This document shows positions 15,596 through 24,582 of a stretch of DNA of 41,751 nucleotides, one piece after another. A program made the translations under genes and the position numbers. Each line of letters starts with the position of its first letter. The stretch's first letter is position 1. The stretch is from Planctomicrobium piriforme (GTDB lineage Bacteria > Planctomycetota > Planctomycetia > Planctomycetales > Planctomycetaceae): positions 1 through 41,751 of the forward strand of contig CAMATH010000075.1 in the NCBI GenBank assembly GCA_945860955.1, in the 5' to 3' direction. A model generated the notes under the pieces. The model did not search any database. It had not been told where the DNA came from and worked only from the letters and a program-made list of their open reading frames with translations.

Positions 15596-18448
15596 ATGCC
15601 GCAACCCCCCTCGCTTGCAATTCGCGTCGCCTTTCTGGCGGTCTCGCTAGTCGTTTCTCCGGTTTCGGCTGGAGACCGAGAGCGAGCAGCCGCCGAACAT
15701 TCCCCGTTTCGCCCGTTGACGATTCGCCCGGCCCCCGCCGTTGACGACCCTGGCGACCTCCGCACTCCGATCGATGCCTGGGTTGTCTCCCGACTGCACG
15801 CCGCCGGACTCCATCTCAATCCCCAGGCGCCCCGCGCGACGCTCCTGCGGCGGATCGCCTTCGACCTCACCGGCCTGCCCCTCGACGACGACTTGCGGCG
15901 CGACGCCATGACCGACGACCGGCCCGACTGGTACGAACGGACCGTCGATCGCCTGCTGGCGTCCCCCGCGTTTGCCGAACACTGGGGCAAGCACTGGCTC
16001 GACGCCTCGGGGTACGCCGATTCGAACGGCTATTTCAGCGCCGATACCGATCGACCCTTTGCCTGGCGGTACCGCGATTGGGTCATTCAGTCCCTGGCCG
16101 CCGACAAACCGTTCGACCAGTTCATCCGCGAACAACTCGCGGGCGATGAAATCGCGGGATTCCGACCGGGGGAAGCGACCACTCCGGAACAGATCGACCT
16201 GTTGATCGCGACACACTTTCTGCGAAACGGACAAGACGGCACCGACGATAGCGTCAACGAGCCCGAGGCGCATGAAATCGACCGCCGGGCCGCGCTCGAA
16301 GCGGTCGTTCAAGTCACCTGTTCCTCATTGCTGGGGCTGACGGTGCATTGCGCCCGTTGCCACGACCACAAATTCGAAGCGATTTCCCAAGCCGACTACT
16401 ACCGCCTGCAAGCGGTTTTTTTCCCCGCGTTCAATCCCCAAGATTGGATCATCCCCAAGAACCGCTACGCGTATGCGTACTTGCCGGGAGAGCGTGAACT
16501 CTGGGAGTCACAGCAGGCCGAAGTGACCCGCCAGATCGCGGCGCTTCGCTCGGAATTCCAGTCCTGGGTCGCAGAACACCGCGAGCCTGGGGACGTGCTG
16601 TTCCAAGATTCATTCGACGGTTCACAACCGCTTGCCGACCGATACAGCAGCACGGCTCCCGGCGACGACGTCGCCGGGGGCGAAGTGCATCTCGACTCGC
16701 AGACTCCTCATGGAGCATTTGTGAACGATGGGCGATTGCAGGTGATCGCCGGCCCCGGTGAAGCGTGGCTCTCGACGAAACAGGCGTTCGACTGGTCTCC
16801 CGACGAGGAGGGCGACTGGATTCAGGCGACGTTTGAACTCGTCGACAACAAGGTGGGTGGAGGGGCCGCCGAGCGCATCGGTTACACCATCGCCGCCCAC
16901 GATTACAACGACAATGGCGACCGACCGGGAGGCAATTTGCTGGTCGACGGCAACCCCGGCGGGCCGACGCAGATTTACTTCGACTACCCGGGCACCGACA
17001 GCCGGCCGATTGGAGAGATCGGGCTGTCTGGCTATACGCCGGGTCGCAATTTCGGCGTCCGCATTACCAACATGGGCGGGGGCAGATTCCGACTCGAGCA
17101 TCTGGTCGACTGGATCCCGGAAGGCAAATCGATTGACCTGAAGGCCGACGACTTGCCCGAGGGGGGCTTTGCGTTCTTTTTCGCAATCGGTCGGAGTTAC
17201 GTCGTTGACGAATTGGTGATTGAACGCAGCCGGGCGGGGGCCGGTCAGCAAAGCGAGGTGGCGGCCCTGCGCGAGGAATTTCAGAAACGACGCACGCAGT
17301 TCGCCGCGAAATTGAAGGAATTGGAACAGCAGCGCACGCCGGAACCCGGCCGGAAAATCGCCTGGGTCACCGACAAGTCGTCGGCCCCTCCCGTGGTTCC
17401 CTTTCTGGAACGGGGACTGTACCACCTGCGCCGCGAATCGATGGACCCCGCAGGTCTGGAACTGCTCACCGACGCCGACAATCCTTACCCTGCGACTCAC
17501 CCCGGTCGTGCCGCGACGACCGGGCGAAGGCTGGCTTTCGCCAACTGGCTGCTGAAGCCCGGATCGCGCCCCGCCGCGCTGCTCGCCCGGGTTCACGTCA
17601 ATCGGGTCTGGCGGCAGTATTTCGGCCGCGGCCTGGTCGACACCACCGACAATCTGGGGCAGAGCGGCGCGGCTCCTTCGCATCCCGAACTGCTCGATGA
17701 ACTCGCCCGCCAGTTTGTCGCCGCGGGCTGGAGTCAAAAGAGCCTGCACCGACTGATCGCCCTCTCCAGCGTCTATCGGCAGAGTTCCGAATCGCGCCCC
17801 GACGGACTCTCGCGCGATCGCGACAATCGCCTGCTCTGGCGGGCACCGTTGCGGCGGTTGCCGGCCGAGGCGATTCGCGACGGCATGTTGGCGGTGGCGG
17901 GTGATCTCGATTCCGGTTCTTTCGGGCCGTATATCCCGACAAAACAAACCCCCGTGGGAGAGGTGATCGTCGACGAGAACGTCCCCGGGGCGTTTCGCCG
18001 CAGCGTCTACCTGCAGCAGCGGCGTTCTCAATCACTGAGTCTGCTCAAGGTGTTCGACGCGCCCGCACTCGCCACGATCTGTTCGTCGCGCGTGTCGTCG
18101 TCGGTTCCCCTACAGTCGCTGGCACTGCTCAACTCCGATTTCGCCCTGGGGCGCGCCGCCGCTTTCGCTCGACGAATTGACCAGTTGCGACCGGCAGACC
18201 GCTACGAGTTGGTTCAATTGGCCTATCGGCTCGCCCTGGGACGTGATCCCACGACCGAAGAATCGACACTCGCGGTCGGATTTCTCGCCGACAAATCGTC
18301 ACCAAGCAGTCCGCCTGCGTCGGAAACTGCCCCGCCTGCACAAGCGGACGCCGTGGCCGTTGCGGCGGACGCGACCAAACCAAACGAGCGCCTCGTCGAG
18401 TTCTGCCAGATGTTGCTGGCGAGCAATCCGTTTCTGTATCTGGAGTGA
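15596..18448 (+). CDS. DUF1549/DUF1553 (PSCyt2/PSD1) protein with inserted LamG-like domain
   Basis: The start at 15596 has GGAG 5 nt upstream and yields a signal peptide ([17 protein letters not shown]); the open frame further upstream lies in a repeat. The product is 950 residues. DUF1549 spans about 40-300 and includes [20 protein letters not shown] and the conserved [12 protein letters not shown]. The usual N-terminal PSCyt1 cytochrome domain is absent. Residues ~330-545 look like a concanavalin/LamG-type beta sandwich inserted before DUF1553 ([29 protein letters not shown]). DUF1553 spans ~640-950 ([33 protein letters not shown]). The family is probably periplasmic and linked to glycan catabolism. 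It is paired with the DUF1501 gene 7 bp downstream. Confidence 0.92.
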   Translation: MPQPPSLAIRVAFLAVSLVVSPVSAGDRERAAAEHSPFRPLTIRPAPAVDDPGDLRTPIDAWVVSRLHAAGLHLNPQAPRATLLRRIAFDLTGLPLDDDLRRDAMTDDRPDWYERTVDRLLASPAFAEHWGKHWLDASGYADSNGYFSADTDRPFAWRYRDWVIQSLAADKPFDQFIREQLAGDEIAGFRPGEATTPEQIDLLIATHFLRNGQDGTDDSVNEPEAHEIDRRAALEAVVQVTCSSLLGLTVHCARCHDHKFEAISQADYYRLQAVFFPAFNPQDWIIPKNRYAYAYLPGERELWESQQAEVTRQIAALRSEFQSWVAEHREPGDVLFQDSFDGSQPLADRYSSTAPGDDVAGGEVHLDSQTPHGAFVNDGRLQVIAGPGEAWLSTKQAFDWSPDEEGDWIQATFELVDNKVGGGAAERIGYTIAAHDYNDNGDRPGGNLLVDGNPGGPTQIYFDYPGTDSRPIGEIGLSGYTPGRNFGVRITNMGGGRFRLEHLVDWIPEGKSIDLKADDLPEGGFAFFFAIGRSYVVDELVIERSRAGAGQQSEVAALREEFQKRRTQFAAKLKELEQQRTPEPGRKIAWVTDKSSAPPVVPFLERGLYHLRRESMDPAGLELLTDADNPYPATHPGRAATTGRRLAFANWLLKPGSRPAALLARVHVNRVWRQYFGRGLVDTTDNLGQSGAAPSHPELLDELARQFVAAGWSQKSLHRLIALSSVYRQSSESRPDGLSRDRDNRLLWRAPLRRLPAEAIRDGMLAVAGDLDSGSFGPYIPTKQTPVGEVIVDENVPGAFRRSVYLQQRRSQSLSLLKVFDAPALATICSSRVSSSVPLQSLALLNSDFALGRAAAFARRIDQLRPADRYELVQLAYRLALGRDPTTEESTLAVGFLADKSSPSSPPASETAPPAQADAVAVAADATKPNERLVEFCQMLLASNPFLYLE

Positions 18449-18455
18449 GATTCGA

Positions 18456-19931
18456 ATGTCTGGTTTCTCGCGTCCATCTGAACTCGGCTTGTTGCGCAAC
18501 TCGGTCTCGAGCAGCGCCGTCGATGCGTGTCGCCGCACCTTCCTGGCTCGGTCTGCCGGAGGTCTCGTCGGCTCGCTGGCGCTGACGTCGCTCCTGCAAC
18601 GCTCGCGCGCCGGGGAAGTTCTCGCCGGCGATTCCGTTGTCCCCCTCCCGCACTTTGAATCGCGGGCGAAACAGGTCATCTGCCTGTTTCAGAACGGCGG
18701 CCCCAGCCAGATGGATCTGTTCGATCCCAAGCCGAAGCTCACGGCAATGAACGGCAAGCCGTTCCCTGGCAAGGTCGAAACGCTCAGTCCCTCGGCGTCG
18801 GGCAACCTGCTCGGTTCACCATTCAGTTTTCGGCCGTCGGGGCAGTGCGGGATGGAACTCTCCGAGATCATTCCACACATCGCCGGCATCGCCGACGAGA
18901 TCACCCTCGTCCGCTCGATGTCGACCGAATCGGTCTGCCACGAGGCCGCGCTGCGGATCGCCCATAGCGGGCATCTGACTGCGACGGACCGCCCCAGCCT
19001 GGGGGCTTGGGCGGTCTATGGCCTGGGCACGCTGAACGAAAACCTGCCAGAGTTTGTGGTGCTGCCCGATCCCGGCGGACTCCCCATCAATGGCACGCTG
19101 AACTGGTCGTCGGGCTGGCTGCCGGCCCGATATCAGGGTACGCCGTTCAACGCGGGGGAACTCGCGGAGGCGCCGGTGCTCAATCTGGCCACCCCGCAGC
19201 GCGTCTCGGCTGCCGCCCGCCGGCGACAGCTCGACCTGGTCGCGGCGATGAACCGGTTGCACGCCCAAAAATATCCCGAGAACACCGATCTCGAGGCCCG
19301 CATCCGCAATTTTGAAACAGCAGCCCGCATGCAGACCGCGGTTCCCCAAGCGGTCGATCTGGCCGCCGAGACCGAGGCGACGCAACGCCTGTACGGACTC
19401 GACAAACCCGAAACGCGTCCCTACGGCACGCGCTGTCTGCTCGCCCGCCGGCTGATCGAACAGGGAGTGCGGTTCGTGGGGGTGTATCTGCAAAGCCAGC
19501 CGTGGGACACGCACGCCGACAACGCCAACGCCACAAAAAAAGTCGCCGACCAGCTCGATCAGCCCAGTGCCGCCCTTGTGCGCGATCTGAAGCAGCGGGG
19601 CCTGTTGGAATCGACCATCGTCCTCTGGATCGGCGAATTCGGCCGAACGCCGGTTTCGCAGGGGGGCAACGGTCGCGACCACAGTCGGCGGGGGTTTTCG
19701 ATCTGGGTCGCCGGCGGTGGATTCAAGGGGGGCTACGCCCACGGCAAGACCGACGACTTCGCCTACGAATCGATCGAGAACGTGGTGACGATGCACGACC
19801 TGCACGCCACACTGCTTTCTGCCCTGGGCCTCGAACACGAACAACTCTCGTGGGAACACGGCGGCCGGAAAGAGACGCTGACCGACCCGGCGCTGACCCG
19901 CGCGCGGGTGGTGGATGAGTTGCTGGCGTAG
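18456..19931 (+). CDS. DUF1501 protein, Tat-exported
   Basis: A 491-residue protein of the alkaline-phosphatase/sulfatase-like DUF1501 family. The start at 18456 lies 7 bp after the upstream stop, with GGAG about 12 nt upstream. The N-terminus carries a Tat-type signal (CRRTFLARSAGG followed by a hydrophobic stretch). Family motifs are KQVICLFQNGGPSQMDLFDP, SVCHEAALRIAHSGH-type metal region, WDTHADN and WIGEFGRTPVSQGGNGRDH. Family members are usually encoded right after a DUF1549/1553 protein, as here, and the two probably act together in the periplasm. Substrate unknown. Confidence 0.94.
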   Translation: MSGFSRPSELGLLRNSVSSSAVDACRRTFLARSAGGLVGSLALTSLLQRSRAGEVLAGDSVVPLPHFESRAKQVICLFQNGGPSQMDLFDPKPKLTAMNGKPFPGKVETLSPSASGNLLGSPFSFRPSGQCGMELSEIIPHIAGIADEITLVRSMSTESVCHEAALRIAHSGHLTATDRPSLGAWAVYGLGTLNENLPEFVVLPDPGGLPINGTLNWSSGWLPARYQGTPFNAGELAEAPVLNLATPQRVSAAARRRQLDLVAAMNRLHAQKYPENTDLEARIRNFETAARMQTAVPQAVDLAAETEATQRLYGLDKPETRPYGTRCLLARRLIEQGVRFVGVYLQSQPWDTHADNANATKKVADQLDQPSAALVRDLKQRGLLESTIVLWIGEFGRTPVSQGGNGRDHSRRGFSIWVAGGGFKGGYAHGKTDDFAYESIENVVTMHDLHATLLSALGLEHEQLSWEHGGRKETLTDPALTRARVVDELLA

Positions 19932-19967
19932 ACTTTCCACTCTGTTCGCGCCAAGTTCTACCATCAC

Positions 19968-19989
19968 GACTTCCTATTGGTGAAGTCGC
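19968..19989. terminator. Possible hairpin between convergent genes
   Basis: CGACTTC-CTATTGGT-GAAGTCG is a 7-bp stem in the 90-bp gap between the convergent DUF1501 and crtI-like genes. No clear T-run follows on either strand, so its use as a bidirectional terminator is only a guess. Confidence 0.35.
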
Positions 19990-20021
19990 CTTCCGGGAGC
20001 GGTGAATTCGATTGCCGCAAT

Positions 20022-21575
20022 TCAGCAGTGTGCGGCCAGTTCGGCGGCTGGAATCGACGGCGGCGCCTCGGCGGTTCGCGGAAGGGGTGGTACGCCCAGA
20101 TCCTGGCAGAGCAGTTCGGTCGACAGGCGGGCCGATTCAAAGATCACGGGCAACCCGCTGCCGGGGTGCGTGCCGCCACCGACCAGATAGACTCCGTCGA
20201 GGTCTTCGAAGCGGTTGTGCGGACGAAACGAGAGCATCTGCAGCAGATTGTGTTCGAGGTTGAACACCGCCCCTTTGTAGATTCCGTGTTTGTTCCGCCA
20301 GTCGTCGGGGGTGATCACTTTCTCGAGACGAATTCTGCGTTCGACATCGGTGATCCCAATCTTCTCAAGCTGCTTGAGCACCAGTTGGCGAAATCGCGGT
20401 GTTTCGGCCCGCCAGTCGACGTTCGGCGACTCGTGGGGCACGGGAACCAGTACATACAGCGTGCTCATTCCCGAAGGAGCGAGCGACGGATCGGTGACGC
20501 AGGCGTTCTGCACGTAGATCGAGGGATCCTCCGAGAGGATCTTTCGCTCGGCGATGTCGGCGAGATTTCGTTCGTAGTCGCGGGCGACGTAAATCGTATG
20601 GTGCCGAACCTGTTCATGCAGCCCATCGATTCCCAGATACATCATAAAGGTCGAACACGAATAGCCCGCCTTTTCGATCTTGCGGTCGTTCCACCGACGC
20701 CGCAAGTGGTTGGGGACCAGGGTGGTCATGGTCTGGGCGAAATCGGAATTGGCGACCAGGGCGGCGACGGGATACCGTCCGTTCGTCGTGCGAACCGCCG
20801 TCGCCCGCTTTCCGGTGAATTCGATCTCTTCGATCGGTTCCTCCAGATGAATCTCGACTCCCATGTCGCGGGCGATGTCGGCCATTTTCTCCATCACGGC
20901 GCAACATCCGCCAATCGGGTGGAAGACGCCGTGTTCGTATTCCATGAACGAAAGAATCGAATACAGACTGGGACAACGCCACGGAGACATTCCCAGGTAC
21001 TTTGCCTGAAACGAGAAGGCGATGGCGAGCCGGGAATCGTGGAACTTCGACTGCATCTCGCTGGCGACGGTGTGCCAGGGGCGAATGTAAGGGAGCGCCC
21101 CCAGCGCCTCGCGGGACAACAGATCGGAGTGATTCAGAAACGTCCGTTCCAGTACTGGGCGAAAGTGTTCGAATTTCGCCCGGTTGTCGGTCATAAATCG
21201 CTGAAACCCGCCGACGTCCCGGGGCGAGAGGGCGGCGATCTGCTCTTCCATCCGCTGGACGTCTGCCGTGCAGTCGAGTTCTCCCCCGGCACCGAACACC
21301 AGACGATATTGAGGGTCAACCCGAACCATCGGGATCTCGGCTCTCAGATTCCTGCCGATCGAGGCAAAGACTTCCCCCAGCACCCGCGGATACATGAAAA
21401 ACGTCGGTCCCGTGTCGAATCGAAAGCCTTCGTCTTCAATGGCCGAAGTTCGACCGCCGACCCGCGAACCCCGCTCAAACAATCGAACCTTGAACCCCGC
21501 GCCAGCCAGCAGCAAGGCCGACGCCAAACCCCCGGGGCCGGCGCCGACCACAACGATTTCCTGCGTTTCCGACAT
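20022..21575 (-). CDS. CrtI-type phytoene desaturase-like FAD oxidoreductase
   Basis: A 517-residue amine-oxidase/CrtI-family flavoprotein. The start at 21575 is preferred over 21608 because GGAG lies upstream and the dinucleotide-binding motif then begins at once: IVVVGAGPGGLASALLLAGA, followed by RLFERGSRVGGRTS. Other CrtI traits are FDTGPTFFMYP, HPIGGCCAVMEKMAD and the C-terminal FAD signature VYLVGGGTHPGSGLP. It probably acts on a carotenoid or other polyisoprenoid in the membrane (phytoene or a diapo-/hydroxysqualene-type substrate). No crtB or other pathway gene adjoins it, so the substrate cannot be named. Confidence 0.88.
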   Translation of the reverse strand: MSETQEIVVVGAGPGGLASALLLAGAGFKVRLFERGSRVGGRTSAIEDEGFRFDTGPTFFMYPRVLGEVFASIGRNLRAEIPMVRVDPQYRLVFGAGGELDCTADVQRMEEQIAALSPRDVGGFQRFMTDNRAKFEHFRPVLERTFLNHSDLLSREALGALPYIRPWHTVASEMQSKFHDSRLAIAFSFQAKYLGMSPWRCPSLYSILSFMEYEHGVFHPIGGCCAVMEKMADIARDMGVEIHLEEPIEEIEFTGKRATAVRTTNGRYPVAALVANSDFAQTMTTLVPNHLRRRWNDRKIEKAGYSCSTFMMYLGIDGLHEQVRHHTIYVARDYERNLADIAERKILSEDPSIYVQNACVTDPSLAPSGMSTLYVLVPVPHESPNVDWRAETPRFRQLVLKQLEKIGITDVERRIRLEKVITPDDWRNKHGIYKGAVFNLEHNLLQMLSFRPHNRFEDLDGVYLVGGGTHPGSGLPVIFESARLSTELLCQDLGVPPLPRTAEAPPSIPAAELAAHC

Positions 21576-21659
21576 GCCGCCGACTCCGAATTCCTTGCAA
21601 GAGAACACCAGTTCGCAGAAGTTACTACGGGTTCTGCGGTGCGCATAGAGTAATTATAG

Positions 21660-22161
21660 ACCGCAGTTCAAGAGGGCCTGAACAGGCGTAACGGCGCGGG
21701 AGTTTCAAAGTCTCGGCGGAAACGTTCGCACCGGGGCGAAACGTTGAGATCGGCGCAGACCAGGCGAGCCGTAATCGCCGCTGCATCGAGCAGACGGATC
21801 ATTTCGACACTCGCATATGTATACGCGAGTGCGCTTGTCCGTGGCCAAAAACGGAATGTCCGCTGGTGGGTGGCCCCGGATTCCGGTCCCGGATTCCGGC
21901 CTGCACAGGCGAGCCGGTCGGCGTGAGCCGCCGGGTGTTTCGCGGTGCCCCGCAAATGTGACTTCAAAGAAATCGCGGGCCAAAGGGGACCATGACGTGA
22001 GTGCTTGCGGTCGGCGTCAAAAACCCGGTGGCTGACGCCGACCGGCTCGCCGCTTGAGGGCGAATGCGGCGACTTCTCGCCCAGTCCGCCGTTGCCGCCT
22101 GCAGGGTCTATTCGAAACGGGCGTCGAACGGGGTCAACCAACAGACTGACTCGCATCGAAT
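21660..22161. other. Gene-free region
   Basis: No convincing gene. Six frames show only low-quality Arg/Pro-rich frames. Pieces such as GGTCGGCGTGAGCCGCCGG, repeated with variation near 22030, look like repeat debris. Confidence 0.4.
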
Positions 22162-22660
22162 CCTTCTCCCCGCTTTTCGGGGAGAAGGTGGCCGACAGGC
22201 CAGATGAGGTTTGGACAGGATGACGAGGATAGACAGGATTCTTGAAATCGCCCCGGAAGAAGCCCGATCGAGTCAAACTTCGAGTGTCACCAGGGGGAGC
22301 CCCGTCGCCGGCCGCGTACAGTCGGCTTCAGCCGACTCCCCTTTTGCCATCCGTTTCAACGGGTAGGCCTCGGGCACTGAACAACCCTCTCAGCCGGCCT
22401 TCAGCCGGCTTTCCATTCGGTAGGATGGGACCAGCTCGCCTCCCAACCCACAACATCCCCGGACACCAACGACTCAAATCCTCCCAAACCCCGGCGAGCG
22501 CCGGCCCACCAGGCATCGCAATCGCCGGCTCCTACCACGGGAACCAACTTCCCGATTCGAGTGCCAGACCCAGGGGTCACCCACCGATGACCACGGCGGC
22601 CGGTCACTCCCCATTCGCCAGTCACGCTGGCCATTCAAAGAGACCTGACCCCTTTTTATT
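22162..22660. repeat. ~450-bp dispersed repeat, copy A
   Basis: Begins with a perfect 10-bp hairpin CCTTCTCCCC-GCTTTTC-GGGGAGAAGG (22162-22188). From about 22178 it runs nearly parallel to 37198-37650: GGCCGACAGGCC, GATGAGGTTTGGACAGGATG, GCCCGATCGAG, CGCCGGCCGCGTACAGTC, CAACCCACAACATCCCCGG, AAACCCCGGCGAGCGCCGGC. It ends with AAAGAGACCTGACCCCTTTT (22637-22656). No frame is conserved as protein between copies, so the block is non-coding. From 22661 to 22986 I see only the leader of the kinase gene. Confidence 0.88.
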
Positions 22661-22986
22661 TCCCTTTTTATTTTCCTCCTGCTGCATCCTGTGCGCCTGC
22701 GAAAAATATGACGAGTGCCATCGTCGGTTGGTCGCCGAGGCGCTGCGCGACCGGTATTTCGGGGGAGAGCTGTCGATTGCGAACATCGGTGCCCGTACGA
22801 TCGATCGCAAGTAGCATCCCCCCGCGACTGACTGAGATTTCCCGACTCCGCGAGATTGCCGGAGTTCCTGCAGATCAGAATCGAGATCCTTGGATGATCA
22901 CCGGCATCCGCTCGGCTACAATCACGATCCGAATTGAAGACAGCCTGCGGCAGTGACGCAGTGCAACGCAGAGATAACGATCAAGC

Positions 22987-24582
22987 ATGGGCGACAGCGA
23001 TTCGCAGGAAGTAACGGCGAACTACGATGCGGCCGCGGAACGGTCGCCCGGGCAGGCTGCGCCCGTTGCTGGTGACGAGGCCCCCGCTCAACTCCCCGAT
23101 CGAATCGGTCGGTATCGGATCGAACGCGTGCTGGGCAAGGGTGGGTTCGGCCTGGTGTATCTGGCCCAGGACGACCAGTTGGGCCGGCCGGTGGCAATCA
23201 AGGTGCCGCATCGCCGGCTGGTCGGCCGGTCCGAAGACGCCGAAGCGTATCTGAACGAGGCTCGCACGGTCGCGAACCTCGACCATCCGCACATCGTCCC
23301 GGTGTTCGACGTCGGCAGCACCGATCAGTTCCCCTGCTTCGTCGTCTCGAAATACATCGACGGCACCGACCTGGCCTCACGACTCAAGCAGACTCGATTG
23401 TCGATCTCCGAGACGGTCGAACTGGTGGCGACCGTGGCCGAGGCATTGCACCACGCTCACAAGCAAGGCCTGGTGCATCGGGACATCAAGCCCGGGAATC
23501 TCTTGCTCGACAAGAGCGGCAAGCCGTTCGTCGCGGATTTCGGGCTGGCACTGCGGGAGCAGGATGTCGGCAAGGGAGCACGGTACGCCGGGACTCCCGC
23601 TTACATGAGTCCGGAGCAGGCCCGCGGCGAAGGTCATCGCGTCGACGGCCGATCGGACATTTTCAGTCTGGGAGTGGTGTTCTACGAGTTGCTGGTGGGA
23701 CGCCAGCCGTTCCGCGGGGAATCGCAGACCGACCTGATGGAACAGGTGACGAACCACGAGCCGCGTCCACTGCGGCAAGTGGACGAGAGCATTCCGAAGG
23801 AACTGGAACGGATCTGTTTCAAGGCACTGGCCAAACGTGCGTCGGAACGGTACATGACGGCGAAAGATCTGGCCGACGACTTGCGGCAGTTTCTGGTCGA
23901 GCAGACGGTCGACCAGCAGTCTGGAGTCGGGAGGCGAAGCGCCGCTGCAATCTCGATCACACCGGTCGTGCAATCGCCATCCACGTCGATTGCGTCAAGC
24001 CGCTCGGTAGCAACCTCGACTGGGGCGACGACGCCGACGTCGGACCAACATCCGATCAGGATCGTGCCGAAGGGACTGCGGTCGTTCGACGCCCACGACG
24101 CCGACTTCTTTCTTGAACTGCTGCCTGGACCTCGGGACCGGGAGGGTTTGCCGGACAGTTTGCGGTTTTGGAGGACGCGGATCGAAGCGACGGACGCTGA
24201 TAAACACATTCGCGGTGGGACTGATCTACGGCCCCTCGGGGTGCGGCAAATCGTCGCTGGTGAAGGCGGGCTTGCTGCCTCGCCTTTCCGACGACGTGCT
24301 CGCCGTTTACGTCGAAGCGACGGGCGACGAAACCGAGTCGCGGTTGCTGCACGGCCTGCGGAAGCGGTGTCCCACTTTGTCAGACAAATTATCGTTGAAG
24401 GAGACACTGGCGGCGCTACGCCGAGGCCAGGGACTTCCGGCGGGGAAGAAGCTACTGATTGTGCTCGACCAGTTCGAGCAGTGGCTGCACGCCAGGAACG
24501 AGGAAGAGAACACCGAGCTGGTGCAGGCCCTGCGGCAATGCGATGGCGGCCGGGTGCAGTGCATCATCATGGTGCGGGATGA
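22987..24582 (+). CDS. Ser/Thr protein kinase, N-terminal part of a frameshifted fusion gene
   Basis: A Hanks-type kinase domain at residues ~43-300: Gly loop LGKGGFGLVYLA, VAIK (Lys 72), HRDIKPGN (catalytic Asp 166), DFG 184-186, SPE 208-210. A Ser/Thr/Ala-rich linker (~310-355) leads to the start of the nSTAND module (LRSFDAHDADFFLELLPGPR). The frame is lost at 24202-24204: GATAAACACATTCGC would continue as Asp-Asn-Thr-Phe-Ala if one A were absent. The codons after 24204 in this frame are out of register and not native protein. The intact gene would run 22987-27544, about 1518 residues. It phosphorylates unknown partners. No strong RBS is visible before the ATG. Confidence 0.85.
   Translation: MGDSDSQEVTANYDAAAERSPGQAAPVAGDEAPAQLPDRIGRYRIERVLGKGGFGLVYLAQDDQLGRPVAIKVPHRRLVGRSEDAEAYLNEARTVANLDHPHIVPVFDVGSTDQFPCFVVSKYIDGTDLASRLKQTRLSISETVELVATVAEALHHAHKQGLVHRDIKPGNLLLDKSGKPFVADFGLALREQDVGKGARYAGTPAYMSPEQARGEGHRVDGRSDIFSLGVVFYELLVGRQPFRGESQTDLMEQVTNHEPRPLRQVDESIPKELERICFKALAKRASERYMTAKDLADDLRQFLVEQTVDQQSGVGRRSAAAISITPVVQSPSTSIASSRSVATSTGATTPTSDQHPIRIVPKGLRSFDAHDADFFLELLPGPRDREGLPDSLRFWRTRIEATDADKHIRGGTDLRPLGVRQIVAGEGGLAASPFRRRARRLRRSDGRRNRVAVAARPAEAVSHFVRQIIVEGDTGGATPRPGTSGGEEATDCARPVRAVAARQERGREHRAGAGPAAMRWRPGAVHHHGAG

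Noticed and set aside
16622-18031. Minus-strand open frames antisense to the DUF1549/1553 gene
   Set aside because: Shadows of a well-supported gene; Arg/Pro-rich and motif-free. The same holds for 18816-19967.
19977-21653. Long plus-strand open frame (558 codons)
   Set aside because: It is antisense to the CrtI-like gene, has no recognisable motif and reflects high-GC codon bias.
22242-22814. 190-codon plus-strand open frame ending in a protein-like stretch
   Set aside because: Most of it lies in the 450-bp repeat; the last ~35 residues look more natural but match nothing I recognise.
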